DNA from: Adenophora triphylla var. japonica
Lineage: Eukaryota; Streptophyta; Magnoliopsida; Asterales; Campanulaceae
Direction: 5' to 3'
Assembly: GCA_022495995.1 (NCBI GenBank)
Contig: JAFEMH010001356.1
Location: 416,001-480,000 of the forward strand
Length of the DNA: 64,000 nt
Shown here: positions 33,775 through 45,658 of the stretch, piece by piece
How positions within the stretch are numbered: the first letter of the stretch is position 1
Layout of the letters: each line of letters starts with the position of its first letter
Translations under genes and position numbers: made by a program
The notes under the pieces: model-generated
The model's input: the letters and a program-made list of their open reading frames with translations, nothing else
Databases searched by the model: none
What the model was told of the DNA's origin: nothing

Positions 33775-35291
33775 TGTTAGGTTTCGAGGGTCCATGCGCA
33801 GCGGAATAATGCAAATAACTCGAATACCCAAAGCCCTAGAATCCGTTCTAGATGAATAATTAAGAAGTATGAATTAGGGTTACCAACCTTGATTGCCTTT
33901 GTCGTTGATATACGTGTTCCAACTCCAGATTGAAGAGTTAGCAAGTCTTCAATATACGATCCTTGAATCACGAACAAAAGATCTTGAGAAGCGAAGATCC
34001 TCTACGAGTATCCACGCGATGAATGAACCCTAGAACTCTTTCTAGGAGGATTGCTAGATCCCTTGATTGAAACCTTTTCAATCTATGATGAATTGTGGAA
34101 TTGGTGTGATGATTTTCAATTCACAATTGAAAATTCTCTCTATTTTTGTCTTTCTCAAAGCTCAAAAACGGAACTGGCTGCTAGGGTTGTTCAAGGATAC
34201 TATTTATACTCTATAAATATTATACCCTATTAAAAACCCTTGGCAAAAACGGTTTCAGCGTTTCAGCGTACATGGGCGGTCGCCCATCAGGACATGGGCG
34301 GTCGCCCATGTGTCCAGAGCCTAACCTCCTTATACGAAAACCATTATGGGCGGTCGCCCATAAGGGCAAGGGCGGCCGCCCATGTGGACAGCCTCCAATG
34401 CCCTTTTCATATAACATGGGCGGTCGCCCATAGCACCTTGGGCGGTCGCCCATCACACCAGAATCCATAATTCCATTTTTGACAATTCGTTCGATGCGTG
34501 TGACCCCATAGGACTATACTATGTTGGCAATGAGTCCGATCACATCGATCCTCATAAGACATGAGCGGACTCTAGCAAGCCATCATGCCTACCCAAATAG
34601 TATAATATTAAGTTCGATTTTTCCTACATAGAACATATCACAATCCCATTGTCACACGATGTTATATTGAACATGAGTCATGGTCCACGTCAACTCATAT
34701 TGTTCAATGCTTTCTCGTTACCAAGTAAATTGATTAATCGAATGACATTAATCATATTAATTCATTCGGGCATGGCCATGTACTACATCAATCTTACTCA
34801 CGAGTGGCCAAGCAAACATCTCTCTTTACGAGGGACAAGTTTCCATCTTGACTTATCATTCTTCCCAACAAGAATCATATCATGCCAATAATAGCCCTTA
34901 TTGTTGTCCGGTTAAAGACAACGTTAAACTATATCAAACATGATATTCATCGAGTGGAAGACGATGATAATCTCAGGTCAAAGGATATCGATGATATGAC
35001 TATATGAGATTTATTTATGACTTACGACCATGACATAAATCTCATAATGGGTCAAGTCCAGTACCTTATTCTCTAACAAGTACCCATGAATCTAATGTGC
35101 ATCTCTATGCATATAATCATCACATGATTATCCATTAGACTTCATACTAGTGCTTCATAAGTACTAGGGACACAATTATTAATGTAAACATGCAAACACA
35201 TATAATAATCAAAGAAACAATCTCATATATAAATGAACAATGACATTACATAAAGGTCTATCTCTATAGGCCTAGGGCACTAACACCTACA
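33775..35291 (-). repeat. 3' LTR of the nested copia element
   Basis: On the minus strand it begins TGTAGGTGTTAG and ends CCTAACA. 1517 bp, with six GGGCGGTCGCCC-type palindromes upstream of a TATA box. Confidence 0.95.
34196..34451 (-). promoter_or_regulatory. U3 promoter: six GGGCGGTCGCCC near-palindromes plus TATA box
   Basis: Copies start at 34274, 34296, 34348, 34370 (GGGCGGCCGCCC, a perfect palindrome), 34418 and 34440, most of them extended as ATGGGCGGTCGCCCAT. A TATAAATA box on the minus strand lies near 34205-34196, downstream of the cluster. It looks like an enhancer array. The other LTR has the same set at 40700-40880. Confidence 0.65.
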
Positions 35292-35303
35292 GTCTCCCAC
35301 TTG
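35292..35303 (-). other. Polypurine tract of the nested copia element
   Basis: Minus strand reads CAAGTGGGAGAC directly before the 3' LTR, a typical copia polypurine tract (AAGTGGGAGA). Confidence 0.8.
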
Positions 35304-35305
35304 CA

Positions 35306-36800
35306 CTAGGCCCAATCATTCATGTATCTTATACCCATGGACCTAACATGACCATCATGTTTAGCTTGTGGTAAAGGCTTGGTGAGAGGGTCCGAAATAT
35401 TGTCATCCGTTGGTACCTTGCATATCTTGACATCCTCCCTTTCACAGATTTCTCGTATGAGGTGAAAACGTCTCAAAATGTGTTTGGATCACTGATGTGA
35501 CCTTGGTTCTTTTGCTTGGGCAATAGCACCATTATTGTCACAGAACAGCTCTATCGGGTTAGTGATACTCGAAACGACTTCTAAGTCACTAACGAACTTC
35601 TTGATCCAAACCGCCTCCTTAGCCGCATCCGATGCTGCTATGTATTCGGCTTCTATTGTAGAATCAGCAACAGTGCTTTGCTTGGAACTCTTCCAACAAA
35701 CGGCACCTCCATTTAGCATAAACACAAACCTGCATCGCGATCTAAAGTCATCTTTGTCGGTTTGGAAGCTTGCATCCGTGTAACCCTTTACAACCGCATC
35801 ATCTTCCATTTCTCCAAATACCAAGAATACATCCTTAGTCCTTCTCAAGTACTTAAGGATATTCTTGACAGCCTATCCAATGGTTCTCACCAGATCGATC
35901 GTATCTACTCGTTGCGCTTAGAGCATACGAGACATCGGGTCTAGTACACAACATGGCATACATGATAGATCCAATTGCCGAAGCATATGAAATATCACTC
36001 ATCCTCTTTCGCTCATCATTTGTCTTAGGACAATGAGTCTTGCTAAGAGTAATGCCATGTCCCATTGGCAAGTTCCCTCTCTTAGAATTTTCCATGCGAA
36101 ATCTTCTAAGGGCCTTGTCAATATACGTACTTTGACTCAAACCAATCATCCTTCTTGATCTATCTCTATAGATCTTGATACCAAGGATATAAGCTGCCTC
36201 ACCCATATCTTTCATTGAAAAACATTTTCCTAACCAAGACTTAACAGTCTCAAGTGCAGGAACATTGTTTCCAATGAGCAAGATGTCATCGACATATAGC
36301 ACCAGAAATAGGACTATGCTCCCACTTATTTTCTTGTATACACAAGGCTCATCTTCGTTTTTGATGAAGCCAAACTCTTTGACTCGATTCATCAAAACGT
36401 AGATTCCAAACTCCGGAAGCTTGCTTCAATCCATAAATGGATCTCTGCAACTTACATACTTTGTTAGAATTCTTTGGATCGACAAATCCTTCAGGCTGTA
36501 TCATGTATACATTCTCAAGTAGGTTTCCGTTAAGAAACGCTGTTTTGACGTCCATTTGCCATATCTCATAGTCATAATATGCGGCTATGGCAATTAAGAT
36601 TCTAATAGACTTAAGCATTGCTACGGGCGAAAAGGTTTCATCATAGTCAACGCCATGAATCTGCCTATACCCCTTAGCAACTAGCCTAGCCTTATAAGTA
36701 TGTACCTTCCCATCCATGTCGGTTTTCTTTTGAAAACCCACTTGCACCCTATGGTTTTTACACCTTCGGGTGGATCAATCAAGTTCCAAACTTGATTATC
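35306..36800 (-). pseudogene. pol: Reverse transcriptase and RNase H of the nested copia element
   Basis: On the minus strand: RT start (GCKWVFKRKP, then a frame break), AYYDYEIWQMDVKTAFLNGN and KLQRSIYGLKQAS in a second frame, the catalytic box LVLYVDDILLIGN in a third, then RNase H (VVKGYTDASFQTDKDD, FVFMLNGGAVCWKSSKQST, TIEAEYIAASDAAKEAVWIK, ELFCDNNGAIAQAKEP). The polyprotein end reads MGIRYMNDWA and stops at 35306. At least three frameshifts near 36700, 36370 and 35850, and one more near 35490. All catalytic boxes survive. Confidence 0.88.
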
Positions 36801-38182
36801 GTACATGGATTTGATCTCGGATTCCATGGCTCCTAGCCACTTGTCCGAATCAGGAGTGGACATCGCCTCTTGATAGGAAGTAGGTTCATCATTCTCAATG
36901 ATTTCTACTTCATTACTTTCCGTCATGAGAAATCCATATCTCTCGTGTTCGGATCGTATCCTATCCGATCTGCGAAGAACTTGTGTATCTTGAACCGGTT
37001 CCACAACAGCTTGTGAACTTGGTTCCGTCTCTACTATCGATTCCTTGTCATTTTCGGGTTCTTGAATTTCTTCAAGATCAATTTTACTCCCACTAGTTTC
37101 TTTAGAGAGAAACTCTTTCTCTAGAAAGACACCATTTCGAGCAACAAACACTTTGTTCTCGGATTGGTTGTAAAATAGATATCCTTTCATTTCCTTAGGA
37201 TAACCAACGAAAATGCATTTATCAGATTTAGGTGCAAGTTTATGTTCGTAAACTAATTTCTTTACATAAGCCTCACAACCCCAAATCTTCATGAAAGATA
37301 AGCTAGGCTTTCTTCCATACCACATCTCATGTGGGGTTTTAGGAGCCGATTTAGTAGGGACCTTATTAAGCGTGAAAGCAAACTGTTTCCAAAGTGCATG
37401 TCCCCAAAAAGAAATAGGAAGGTTAACTTGACTCATCATCGATCGAACCATATCTAATAGAGTTCGATTTCTCCTCTCGGATACACCATTCCATTGTGGT
37501 GTTCCGGTGGAGTAAGTTCTCAAACAATTCCACAACTTTTCAGATGATCGTCAAATTCTTGGCTTAAGTATTCACCACCTCGATCGTATCTAATGGTTTT
37601 AATAGTTTTGCCAAGTTGATTTTGTACCTCATTTTGAAATATTCTGAATATCTCAAATGCTTCACTTTTGTACTTCATCGATAGACATAGCCATATCCGG
37701 AGAAGTCATCGGTGAACGTTATGAAGTACCGAAATCCTCCCTAGCAATGCTATTCATTGGTCCACACACATCGCATGTATGAGAGCCAATAAATCACTAG
37801 CCCTTTCACTACTCTTAGTAAAAGGAGCTTTAGTCATCTTGCCCAATAAACAAGACTCGCAAACATCATATGATTCATAATCATATGAGTCTAAATATCC
37901 ATCTTTATGGAGTTTAGATACGCGTTTCTCGTTTATGTGACCAAGACGGCAATGCCATTTGTATGTGTTGTTCACATCATTTGGTTTAGATTTCTTACTA
38001 ACATGATAAACATTCTCAACATTATTTTCAACATCCAAGACATAAAGGCCATTAAAAGAATGAGCAACACAATAAAGCATGTCATTCAAATAAATTGAAA
38101 ATTTCTTATTCGCAATAAGAAAATTGTAACCCTCATTGTCTAAACATGAAATAGAAATAATGTTTCGCTCAAATCCGAACAT
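36801..38182 (-). pseudogene. pol: Integrase of the nested copia element
   Basis: GAG-pre-integrase HHCC part (YKWHCRLGHINEKRVSKLHK, DVCESCLLGKMTKAPF), then the catalytic core: Asp regions near 37690 (FTDDFSGYGYVY) and 37570 (RYDRGGEYLS) lie in a stretch split by frame changes, and the Glu motif GVSERRNRTLLDMVRSMM opens the next long frame (37535-36681). The C-terminal part has KIWGCEAYVKKL and CIFVGYPKEMKGYLFY. Acidic linker towards RT (SDRIRSEHERYGFLM). Confidence 0.85.
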
Positions 38183-38215
38183 AATAACAGCTTATTTAAA
38201 ACTAAAATTAATCCG

Positions 38216-39255
38216 CTAGGTAAAGTGACTTCGTAAGTCCCTACGGCCAATGCAAAGAACTCTTGCTCCATTTCCAACCCGCAGATCTACTTCACCCTCT
38301 TTGAGCGACCTTCTATTCTTAAGTCCCCGCACATTTAGACAAATGTGAGATCCACATCCGGTATCTAATACCCAAGAACTAGAAGTAGAAAGTAGAACAT
38401 CTATCATATAGATACTCAAGTCGTGGCAATCACATTGCCCTTCTTCTTCACCCTTCCCGATAAGCTTTGCGCTACGCTTCCAATGCCCAGTTTCATTGCA
38501 ATGGTAGCATACCGCATCCTTTTGGGATTTGGGTTGAGGCTTCTCAACAACGGCAACCTTTGCCTCCGGTTTAGCAACTTTTGCTTTAACCTTGTTTTTC
38601 TTGAACCCTTTTCCTTTGTTCACCATCAACACTTGATTGGTTTTCTTGGTAATATTGTTCTCCGCATTCTTTAGCATCCCATGCAATTCAGACAGAGATT
38701 TATTCATCCCATTCATGTTATAATTCAGAACGAACTGATTATAACTTTCAGGGAGTGAATGCAATATCATATCCGTAGCCAGCTCTAACTAGATAGGATA
38801 CCCAAGCCTCTCAAGATGTTCGAGGTGACCCTTCATTTTCAACACATGAGGCCCAACAGGTTGTCCTTCAATCATCTTTCATGAATGAAGAGCCTTCATA
38901 GTGTCAAACCTTTCTGACGTGCTTGCAATCGAACATTTCCTTTAAATGATTTCCCAAATCATAAGCTTCCATGTGTACAAGGTCCTTCGAAGGGCCTTAC
39001 ACATAGTAGCCAAGATCGTGCAACCAACATCTATAGAATCATCCACATGTTTCTTATGTTGGTCCCTTTCAGCTTTAGGTGCATTAGCAGCAGGCTCGGG
39101 TGGAATGGGTCCATCGAGAATGTACAACTTCCTTTCTTGTTTGAGAACAATTCTCAAACAGCGGATCCAATCCACATAGTTGTTGCCATTCTCTTCTAAC
39201 TTGTCCTTCTCAAGGACTGATCGCGATGACAAATTCGATTAGTGTTAGCAGCCAT
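38216..39255 (-). pseudogene. gag: gag and protease of the nested copia element
   Basis: The natural start is probably the minus ATG at 39255; a one-base shift then moves the reading to the frame with NGNNYVDWIRCLRIVLKQER. After a break near 38940 it continues with LHSLPESYNQFVLNYNMNGM, a Lys-rich basic region (KGKGFKKNKVKAKVAKPE) and a knuckle CYHCNETGHWKRSAK, whose final Cys of CCHC is lost. The protease follows with SSSWVLDTGCGSHICLNVRG (DTG). Confidence 0.85.
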
Positions 39256-40186
39256 TGATCTACAAAGATATGCAACAAGATATAAACATATATGAGCACC
39301 AATTTCATTTAAGAGATTAAATAATGTATTTCACAAATACTCCCACTAAATTATATAACCTTCATATACAAACATGCATAATATAATTTAATAGGCTAAG
39401 ACCCAACTTTAATTTAATTTCAAGTCGGCTATGGCACGACTGCTCAAAATTAAACTAAAAAGGTAGATAACATTTATCAATCATATCAACATATGACTCT
39501 TAGATCTTTTATGAGATTATAGACATCATATGTCACATGTTTCAATCTCATCTTATGCCTTAGGCCCAAAACTGTTTTGATAGCCTTATTGAGTTCAACC
39601 ATTTTAAACGTATAGCAATCACTATTTGCTCATCTTGATCATACAAAGATAGAATTAATGTACCTCGCTATGGCGAGCCTACATAAAACTACCCGTGTAC
39701 TCACAAGTGTTTAAAGTGGGTAGCATAAACAAACTCAAAATTTCAAAGAAGGTTCTATTTTTCATGTTTATCAATTAACATGGCAAGGTTGATTCATGAA
39801 AAACTATATGAGCATAATTATGAACATGGAATGATACAACACAAATCACATTTGGTCAGTAATTACTAGTACGCGGCCACGTGCTCCAAGGTTATCCCAC
39901 ACTTCCATCGAAGTGCCTGTGGGGAAGGTTTTGGTGTCCAGCCCATATACCAAGTAATACTTCACAAATATCCTAGATTAATCACATTAATCATATAAAT
40001 GAAATTGACATCCCATAACCTAGATTAATCACATATTTCAATTTCATAATCATGGTATATCACTATATACAATTACTTCACAAGCAATACTCATACAATT
40101 TCACATTCCAAATCATATTTATCATGAAAATTCATATAATCACATTACACAATAATCATGATTATCTAACTAAACATCATGAACGG
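39256..40186 (-). other. 5' leader of the nested copia element
   Basis: About 930 bases, AT-rich, non-coding, between the primer-binding site and gag. Nothing else recognised. Confidence 0.7.
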
Positions 40187-40199
40187 GGCTCTGATACCA
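40187..40199 (-). other. Primer-binding site, initiator Met-tRNA type
   Basis: Minus strand reads TGGTATCAGAGC one base after the 5' LTR, the standard primer site of plant copia elements. Confidence 0.9.
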
Positions 40200-40200
40200 C

Positions 40201-41720
40201 TGTTGGGTTTCGAGGGTCCATGCGCAGCGGAATAATGCAAATAACTCGAATACCCAAAGCCCTAGAATCCGTTCTAGATGAATAATTAAGAAGTATGAAT
40301 TAGGGTTACCAACCTTGATTGCCTTTGTCGTTGATATACGTGTTCCAACTCCAGATTGAAGAGTTAGCAAGTCTTCAATATACGATCCTTGAATCACGAA
40401 CAAAAGATCTTGAGAAGCGAAGATCCTCTACGAGTATCCACGCGATGAACGAACCCTAGAACTCTTTCTAGGAGGATTGCTAGATCCCTTGATTGAAACC
40501 TTTTCAATCTATGATGAATTGTGGAATTGGTGTGATGATTTTCAATTCACAATTGAAAATTCTCTCTATTTTTGTCTTTCTCAAAGCTCAAAAACGGAAC
40601 TGGCTGCTAGGGTTGTTCAAGGATACTATTTATACTCTATAAATATTATACCCTATTAAAAACCCTTGGCAAAAACGGTTTCAGCGTTTCAGCGTACATG
40701 GGCGGTCGCCCATCAGGACATGGGCGGTCGCCCATGTGTCCAGAGCCTAACCTCCTTATACGAAAACCATCATGGGCGGTCGCCCATAAGGGCAAGGGCG
40801 GTCGCCCATGTGGACAGTCTCCAATGCCCAGTTTTTCATATAACATGGGTGGTCGCCCATAGCACCTTGGGCGGTCGCCCATCACACCAGAATCCATAAT
40901 TCCATTTTTGACAATTCGTTCGATGCGTGTGACCCCATAGGACTATACTATGTTGGCAATGAGTCTGATCACATCGATCCTCATAAGACATGAGCGGACT
41001 CTAGCAAGCCATCATGCCTACCCAAATAGTATAATATTAAGTTCGATTTTTCCTACATAGAACATATCACAATCCCATTGTCACACGATGTTATATTGAA
41101 CATGAGCCATGGTCCACGTCAACTCACATTGTTCAATGCTTTCTCGTTACCAAGTAAAATTATTAATCGAATGACATTAATCATATTAATTCATTCGGGC
41201 ATGGCCATGCACTACATCAATCTTACTCACGAGTGGCCAAGCAAACATCTCTCTTTACGAGGGACAAGTTTCCATCTTGACTTATCATTCTTCCCAACAA
41301 GAATCATATCATGCCAATAATAGCCCTTATTGTTGTCCGGTTAAAGACAACGTTAAACTATATCAAACATGATATTCATCGAGTGGAAGACGATGATAAT
41401 CTCAGGTCAAAGGATATCGATGATATGACTATATGAGATTTATTTATGACTTACGACCATGACATAAATCTCATAATGGGTCAAGTCCAGTACCTTGTTC
41501 TCTAACAAGTACCCATGAATCTAATGTGCATCTCTATGCATATAATCATCACATGATTATCCATTAGACTTCATACTAGTGCTTCATAAGTACTAGGGAC
41601 ACAATTATTAATGTAAACATGCAAACACATATAATAATCAAAGAAACAATCTCATATATAAATGAACAATGACATTACATAAAGGTCTATCTCTATAGGC
41701 TTAGGGCACTAACACCTACA
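40201..41720 (-). repeat. 5' LTR of the nested copia element
   Basis: 1520 bp, about 99% identical to 33775-35291 by hand comparison, with the same palindrome cluster at 40700-40880. Confidence 0.95.
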
Positions 41721-41725
41721 GTAAC

Positions 41726-41875
41726 ACCGTTAGACAGTTACTCTCCAACGGAACGATTTCGATTGATTTCGTGCGATCAAAGGATAACCTCGCGGATCCA
41801 TTTACTAAAGGTTTATCTAAGGAGAAAATAAACTGTGCATCGGAAGAAATGGGGCTAAAGCCTAAACAATTATAA
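41726..41875 (+). pseudogene. pol: C-terminal end of RNase H of the outer copia element
   Basis: After the right target duplication the interrupted frame resumes as ACC GTT AGA CAG and gives VRQLLSNGTISIDFVRSKDN, then LADPFTKGLSKEK, the usual end of copia RNase H, stopping at TAA 41873-41875. The clean resumption shows that no host bases were lost at the insertion. Confidence 0.9.
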
Positions 41876-42449
41876 ATCAACTTGATGGAAACCTAACCTG
41901 GCGACTGGAGATCCCACGGACTAGGTTCAATAGGAAAAACAATTCATGATTTATTTGAGGGAAGCACTTGGAAGTTTATCTTCATCCCATTTCTATATAT
42001 GATGCAAAAGTGCTGCCTACAAAATGGTAGAGGTTAAGCTATTGCTTTTAATGATGACTATATCTTGTTAATTAGTACAAGTGGAATAATGTAGGATACT
42101 CTTTTTAGCACATCACCTATGTTAGTGTGAACATGGCCGGTTCGTTGAGAATTTTACTTAGGCAAATTCTCTAAAGCACTCGCAGAACCAAGAAAGTTCT
42201 GGGCCGAAATAATGAACACAATAGAGAACCAAAATCTGATATGAGATTTAAATGTGTTTGGTCTATTGTTTAAGCTTACAATAACGTCTGACAGTTCAAT
42301 ACGTTACGTACACTGATCAGCCAAGTAAGCTCGATTCTTACTAAAGAAGGTTCAAAGCGAAAGCCACCTATCTTGATGCATTTACTTCTCAGCTATGCTC
42401 TTCTTCTTCTTTCTTTTCCGTGTCGACTTCTTCCATTCATGTGGGGGAT
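41876..42449 (+). other. 3' untranslated part of the outer copia element
   Basis: 574 bases without coding content, ending in the polypurine tract GTGGGGGAT directly before the 3' LTR. Confidence 0.8.
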
Positions 42450-43165
42450 TGTTGGAATATTGGGTAAATATTAGGGTGTGAATTGAAAAGTCAAAGGTCT
42501 AAAATCGAAAAGACACGACTGTTCAAATTTTTTGAACTGCTCGACCGAGCAAGGCATAAGCCTCGGCCGAGCATGACAGACCAGAAACAAGCATCCTCTG
42601 TTGGCCTCTGCTCGGGCGAGTCACCAAATTGCTCGGCCGAGCAACTAGCCTATGCTCGGGCGAGGCACCAATGGTGCTCGGCCGAGCAGTTACTGTCCGT
42701 TCAGATTAAAGTCTGAATAGGTGCCAGCTTGAAAGGGTGTGACTTTTGTGGAAAAATCACAACTGATCTGGCTTGATTCTACCCTATATATATATACCCC
42801 TATTCCTTCATTCATTCATCAAGTAATCCAACCAAGTTGCTATCAAATCAAACACAAGAAATCCAATTCTCTCCCTCCCTCATTCAAAGTGTTCTTGATT
42901 CGTTCAAAGAGTTCGTTCATCTTTCCTTTTCAAAGTTCCAAGACTAAGAGCAAGTCTGATTTTTTGGTTCGCCCGTCAAGGTTAGTTAAAGTGCACACTA
43001 ACTCTTGGTAAAAAGCGTTGTATCTTGGGAGACATTCGCCATCGATCCGTTTGCACAATTACGGAGGCGAAATATTGTCTTAAGGAGATTTGCTTTGGCA
43101 TACCTCGCTTTAATCTCCTTCATCTGATTTTCGTATTGAAAATATCTAAACATATACAAACAACA
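42450..43165 (+). repeat. 3' LTR of the outer copia element
   Basis: 716 bp; about 18 substitutions from the 5' copy. Palindrome cluster, TATA box and the AAATATTGTCTTAAG segment (43070-43084) are kept. Confidence 0.95.
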
Positions 43166-43170
43166 CATTG

Positions 43171-44243
43171 CATTTTTTAGATACTTAGCAGTACATTTGT
43201 GTTTTTGATATTTTAAATAAAAAATACAAAAATACGTTGCAGATACCCGATAGATGGGAGTAACATTTTATAGTGTTTTTGAAAGAGTAAGAAAAAGACA
43301 CACTTGGAGTCTTAGAAGGAAGAATGAAATAACAATAATTTTGTGCCTACGACTTCTAACTTAAATGGTGTCCCTTTCATTTTATAAAGATGAAATGGGC
43401 TTCTAACCCCAGGATTACTCGGCCATATTAAAAACTATACAAATTTATATCATGAAATTTCTATATAAATCCACGATTCTAACAGTCTAGTCTGCTCTTA
43501 TACTTGAGGTATAAAATTAGAATTACTTCTATAATTTGGGTATAAAAATAATTTTTTTTACAAATTTTCACATTTTATTAAAAAAATAAAAAAACGTCAT
43601 ATTTTATTAACTAGTCCACTCTTATACCTAAGGTATAAGACTCGAAAAAAATTAAATAAAAAAAGTTAATTTTTTTTTAATTTGTTATTTTAAATGTAAA
43701 AAAATATATTAACTAGTCCGCTTATATACCTAAAGTATAAGTGTGAGTTAAAAATTGTTGGGTTTATAAGAAATTTTGATTTGAGTTTCGAAATGGATGT
43801 GAGTTTTAATGAATTATGTGAATTTTATAGTTTTTGGTTTGAGCTGGGGAAAACTTAACGAATTAAACCAAAAGAAATTTGAGGGTTAAATTCATCTCTC
43901 GGTATTTAGATGGTTCCAATGTGTTCTAACTTAAATGGTGTCCCTTTCATTTTTATAAAAAAGAAATTTGAGGGTTCAATTCATCTCTCATTATTTAGAT
44001 TGAATAATCGTATTGACAAAAAAAATACTCCCTCCATCCCAAATTTTAAAATGAACTTTTATTTTTTTTAAATGAACTTTGAGCAATTATTTTAGTTTGA
44101 TTTAATTATTCTAATAAAAAATGTAAAACTTATTATTGATAGTATTGATAATGGTGTGTCAAATACAGGTTTTAGATTTACATTAATATAATTAAATCAT
44201 CCTATATAATTATTACTAAAAGTTTATCAATAATAACGACAAC
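43171..44243. other. Gene-free DNA with local duplications
   Basis: The palindrome-like phrase CTTATACCTAAGGTATAAG and variants recur at about 43497, 43621 and 43711. A segment 'agaaatttgagggtt' with 'attcatctctc' and 'tatttagat' occurs near 43873 and again near 43969, and 'ttctaacttaaatggtgtcc' near 43355 and 43925. No ORF. Confidence 0.6.
44028..44243. mobile_element. Stowaway-like left end, truncated
   Basis: TA followed by CTCCCTCCATCCC, one base off the Stowaway consensus end. No matching right end before the Tat/Retand insertion at 44244, nor after it. Confidence 0.5.
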
Positions 44244-45001
44244 TGATGATGCCAAAATCGTCAAAACAGCCCAAATCCAAGCGATGATTGCTCCGGTGAT
44301 TGCAAGGCCTGAAAATAAGAGAAAACACGTAAACTAAGCCGGGGCGGATCCGGCTAAAGGCCCTCCGGCGTGAGAGTAAGTTCACGGGTTGTAGATGAGA
44401 AAACAAATTGACAGAGTTTCCCCAATGTAAAAAGTAACGTACCCAATTATGAGCCATGGGGCTTGTATTTATAGGGATGGATTGATAGAATCCATGTTGA
44501 AATAAACTTGTAAAGAGATAAGATGTAATCCTATGAGAATCATATCTGTTAAGGAGTCCTTGTTTGACTTGAAGTGGTGTAGTTGGTTACAATCCTGATT
44601 GGATCATGAATGTATAATCCTTGTTGTATATGGACTGTATAATCTGCTAGCCGGAACGCCGAGGAACATAAATGTTTCACCTCGGCCTTGGCAAATAGGC
44701 CGAGGTGAATGATTCTGTTTCCTCGTCATTTGGTGATTGGCCGACAAGTATATATGCCGGGGTAAATGATTTTGTTTCCTCGTCACAGTGATGAAATGCC
44801 GAGGTAAGAACTTTTCTCCCCTCGTCACTTGCAGTATGACGGCCCAAGCATGGTGACCTAAGGCCGAGGTAAATGTTCCTCGACATACGAGGAAGACCTT
44901 ACTCGGCCCTGATACTTGGCTATTTAGATAATATTCATGGCCCAATCCAATTAGGCCCAGCTCGAGCAAGGCCATGTTCGTATCTCGGTTTATATCGTTC
45001 A
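44244..45001 (-). repeat. 3' LTR of the Tat/Retand-like element
   Basis: On the minus strand TGAACGATATAAAC...GGCATCATCA. It has a minus-strand TATA box (CTATAAATAC, near 44478-44469) and, upstream of it, four to five copies of a unit with CCTCGGC and GACGAGGAAA. Confidence 0.95.
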
Positions 45002-45017
45002 GTGGCCCCCGACTTTC
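45002..45017 (-). other. Polypurine tract of the Tat/Retand-like element
   Basis: Minus strand reads AAAGTCGGGGGCCAC just before the 3' LTR; modest but in the expected place. Confidence 0.5.
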
Positions 45018-45233
45018 TAGCTCGGCTTAGGACGAGTAGAAAGTCTCCTCGTCCTCGGCTATGGGATACGAACAGGTTTAGACACGTATCCTCGGTGTCG
45101 CTTCATATAACTGACGGTTGCCATTCTGGGGCCCCCCAGTCTTGTCACGCCTCGAAACTGTCATTTGCATTTAATTCTTGGGGCGCCTTACCCGGATCTT
45201 TGCTTTACCCATGGGTTGACCCGGATTGGGGGG

Positions 45234-45240
45234 TATAAAA
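45234..45240 (+). promoter_or_regulatory. TATA box of the captured gene
   Basis: GGGTATAAAAACTT lies about 230 bases inside the element, outside the LTR, on the strand opposite to gag-pol. The leader and a donor site follow downstream in proper spacing. Confidence 0.65.
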
Positions 45241-45417
45241 ACTTAAACCCTTTCATTTTAAACCTTTACATACCCAAATTAGTTGAGAGCTAAGAGCACG
45301 GTCCAGGCGACGAATCCTTCCGGCGATCTTAGTTCGTTCGAACCCAGTTTCCGGCGAAGGTTGATTTCTCAGGCGGTGTTGATTTCGTTGTGATTCCAAC
45401 CATTTTTGTACACTCAG

Positions 45418-45658
45418 GTATGAAATCCCTTCCCCTAAATGCATTTCGCTTCTGATGTTAATCATTTTAGGGTTCTTTGGGAAGAATTTTGAATGTGTCA
45501 AGAAACACGCGAACCGCCATTGTTGAAGAATAGAGCTTTTCTTCATGGATTCAAGTTTTAAACTTTCAAAACTTTAAAACTTTAATTTTTCTTTTGGGTC
45601 TTGTTGAACACTTTTGAATATTGAACGAACTCCCCCTTTAATCTTTGATTCCCCTTAG
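45418..45658 (+). other. 5'UTR intron of the captured gene
   Basis: ACTCAG|GTATGA donor and CCCCTTAG acceptor directly followed by the ATG. 241 bases, T-rich towards the 3' end. A leader intron ending at the start codon fits a plant gene. Confidence 0.5.

Larger units (their letters stand above)
33775..41720 (-). mobile_element. Second Ty1/copia element, nested in RNase H of the first
   Basis: LTRs at 33775-35291 and 40201-41720, with ATAAC/GTAAC as a 5 bp duplication that has changed at one base. It reads on the minus strand: Met-tRNA primer-binding site next to the right LTR, polypurine tract next to the left LTR. The LTRs differ at about 13-15 positions by hand (about 1%), the youngest or joint youngest in the window. 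gag and pol are broken by several frameshifts. Confidence 0.95.
10645..43165 (+). mobile_element. Ty1/copia retrotransposon split by two nested elements
   Basis: Identical-length 716 bp LTRs and a perfect 5 bp duplication CATTG (10640-10644, 43166-43170) define one insertion. Order is gag, protease, integrase, RT, RNase H, the Ty1/copia order. Element 12604-31092 sits in the protease-integrase region and element 33775-41720 in the RNase H region; removing both and their duplications leaves about 6.1 kb, a normal copia size. The LTRs differ at about 18 positions by hand count (about 2.5%). It is dead: several stops, one frameshift, and a deletion in RT. Confidence 0.95.
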
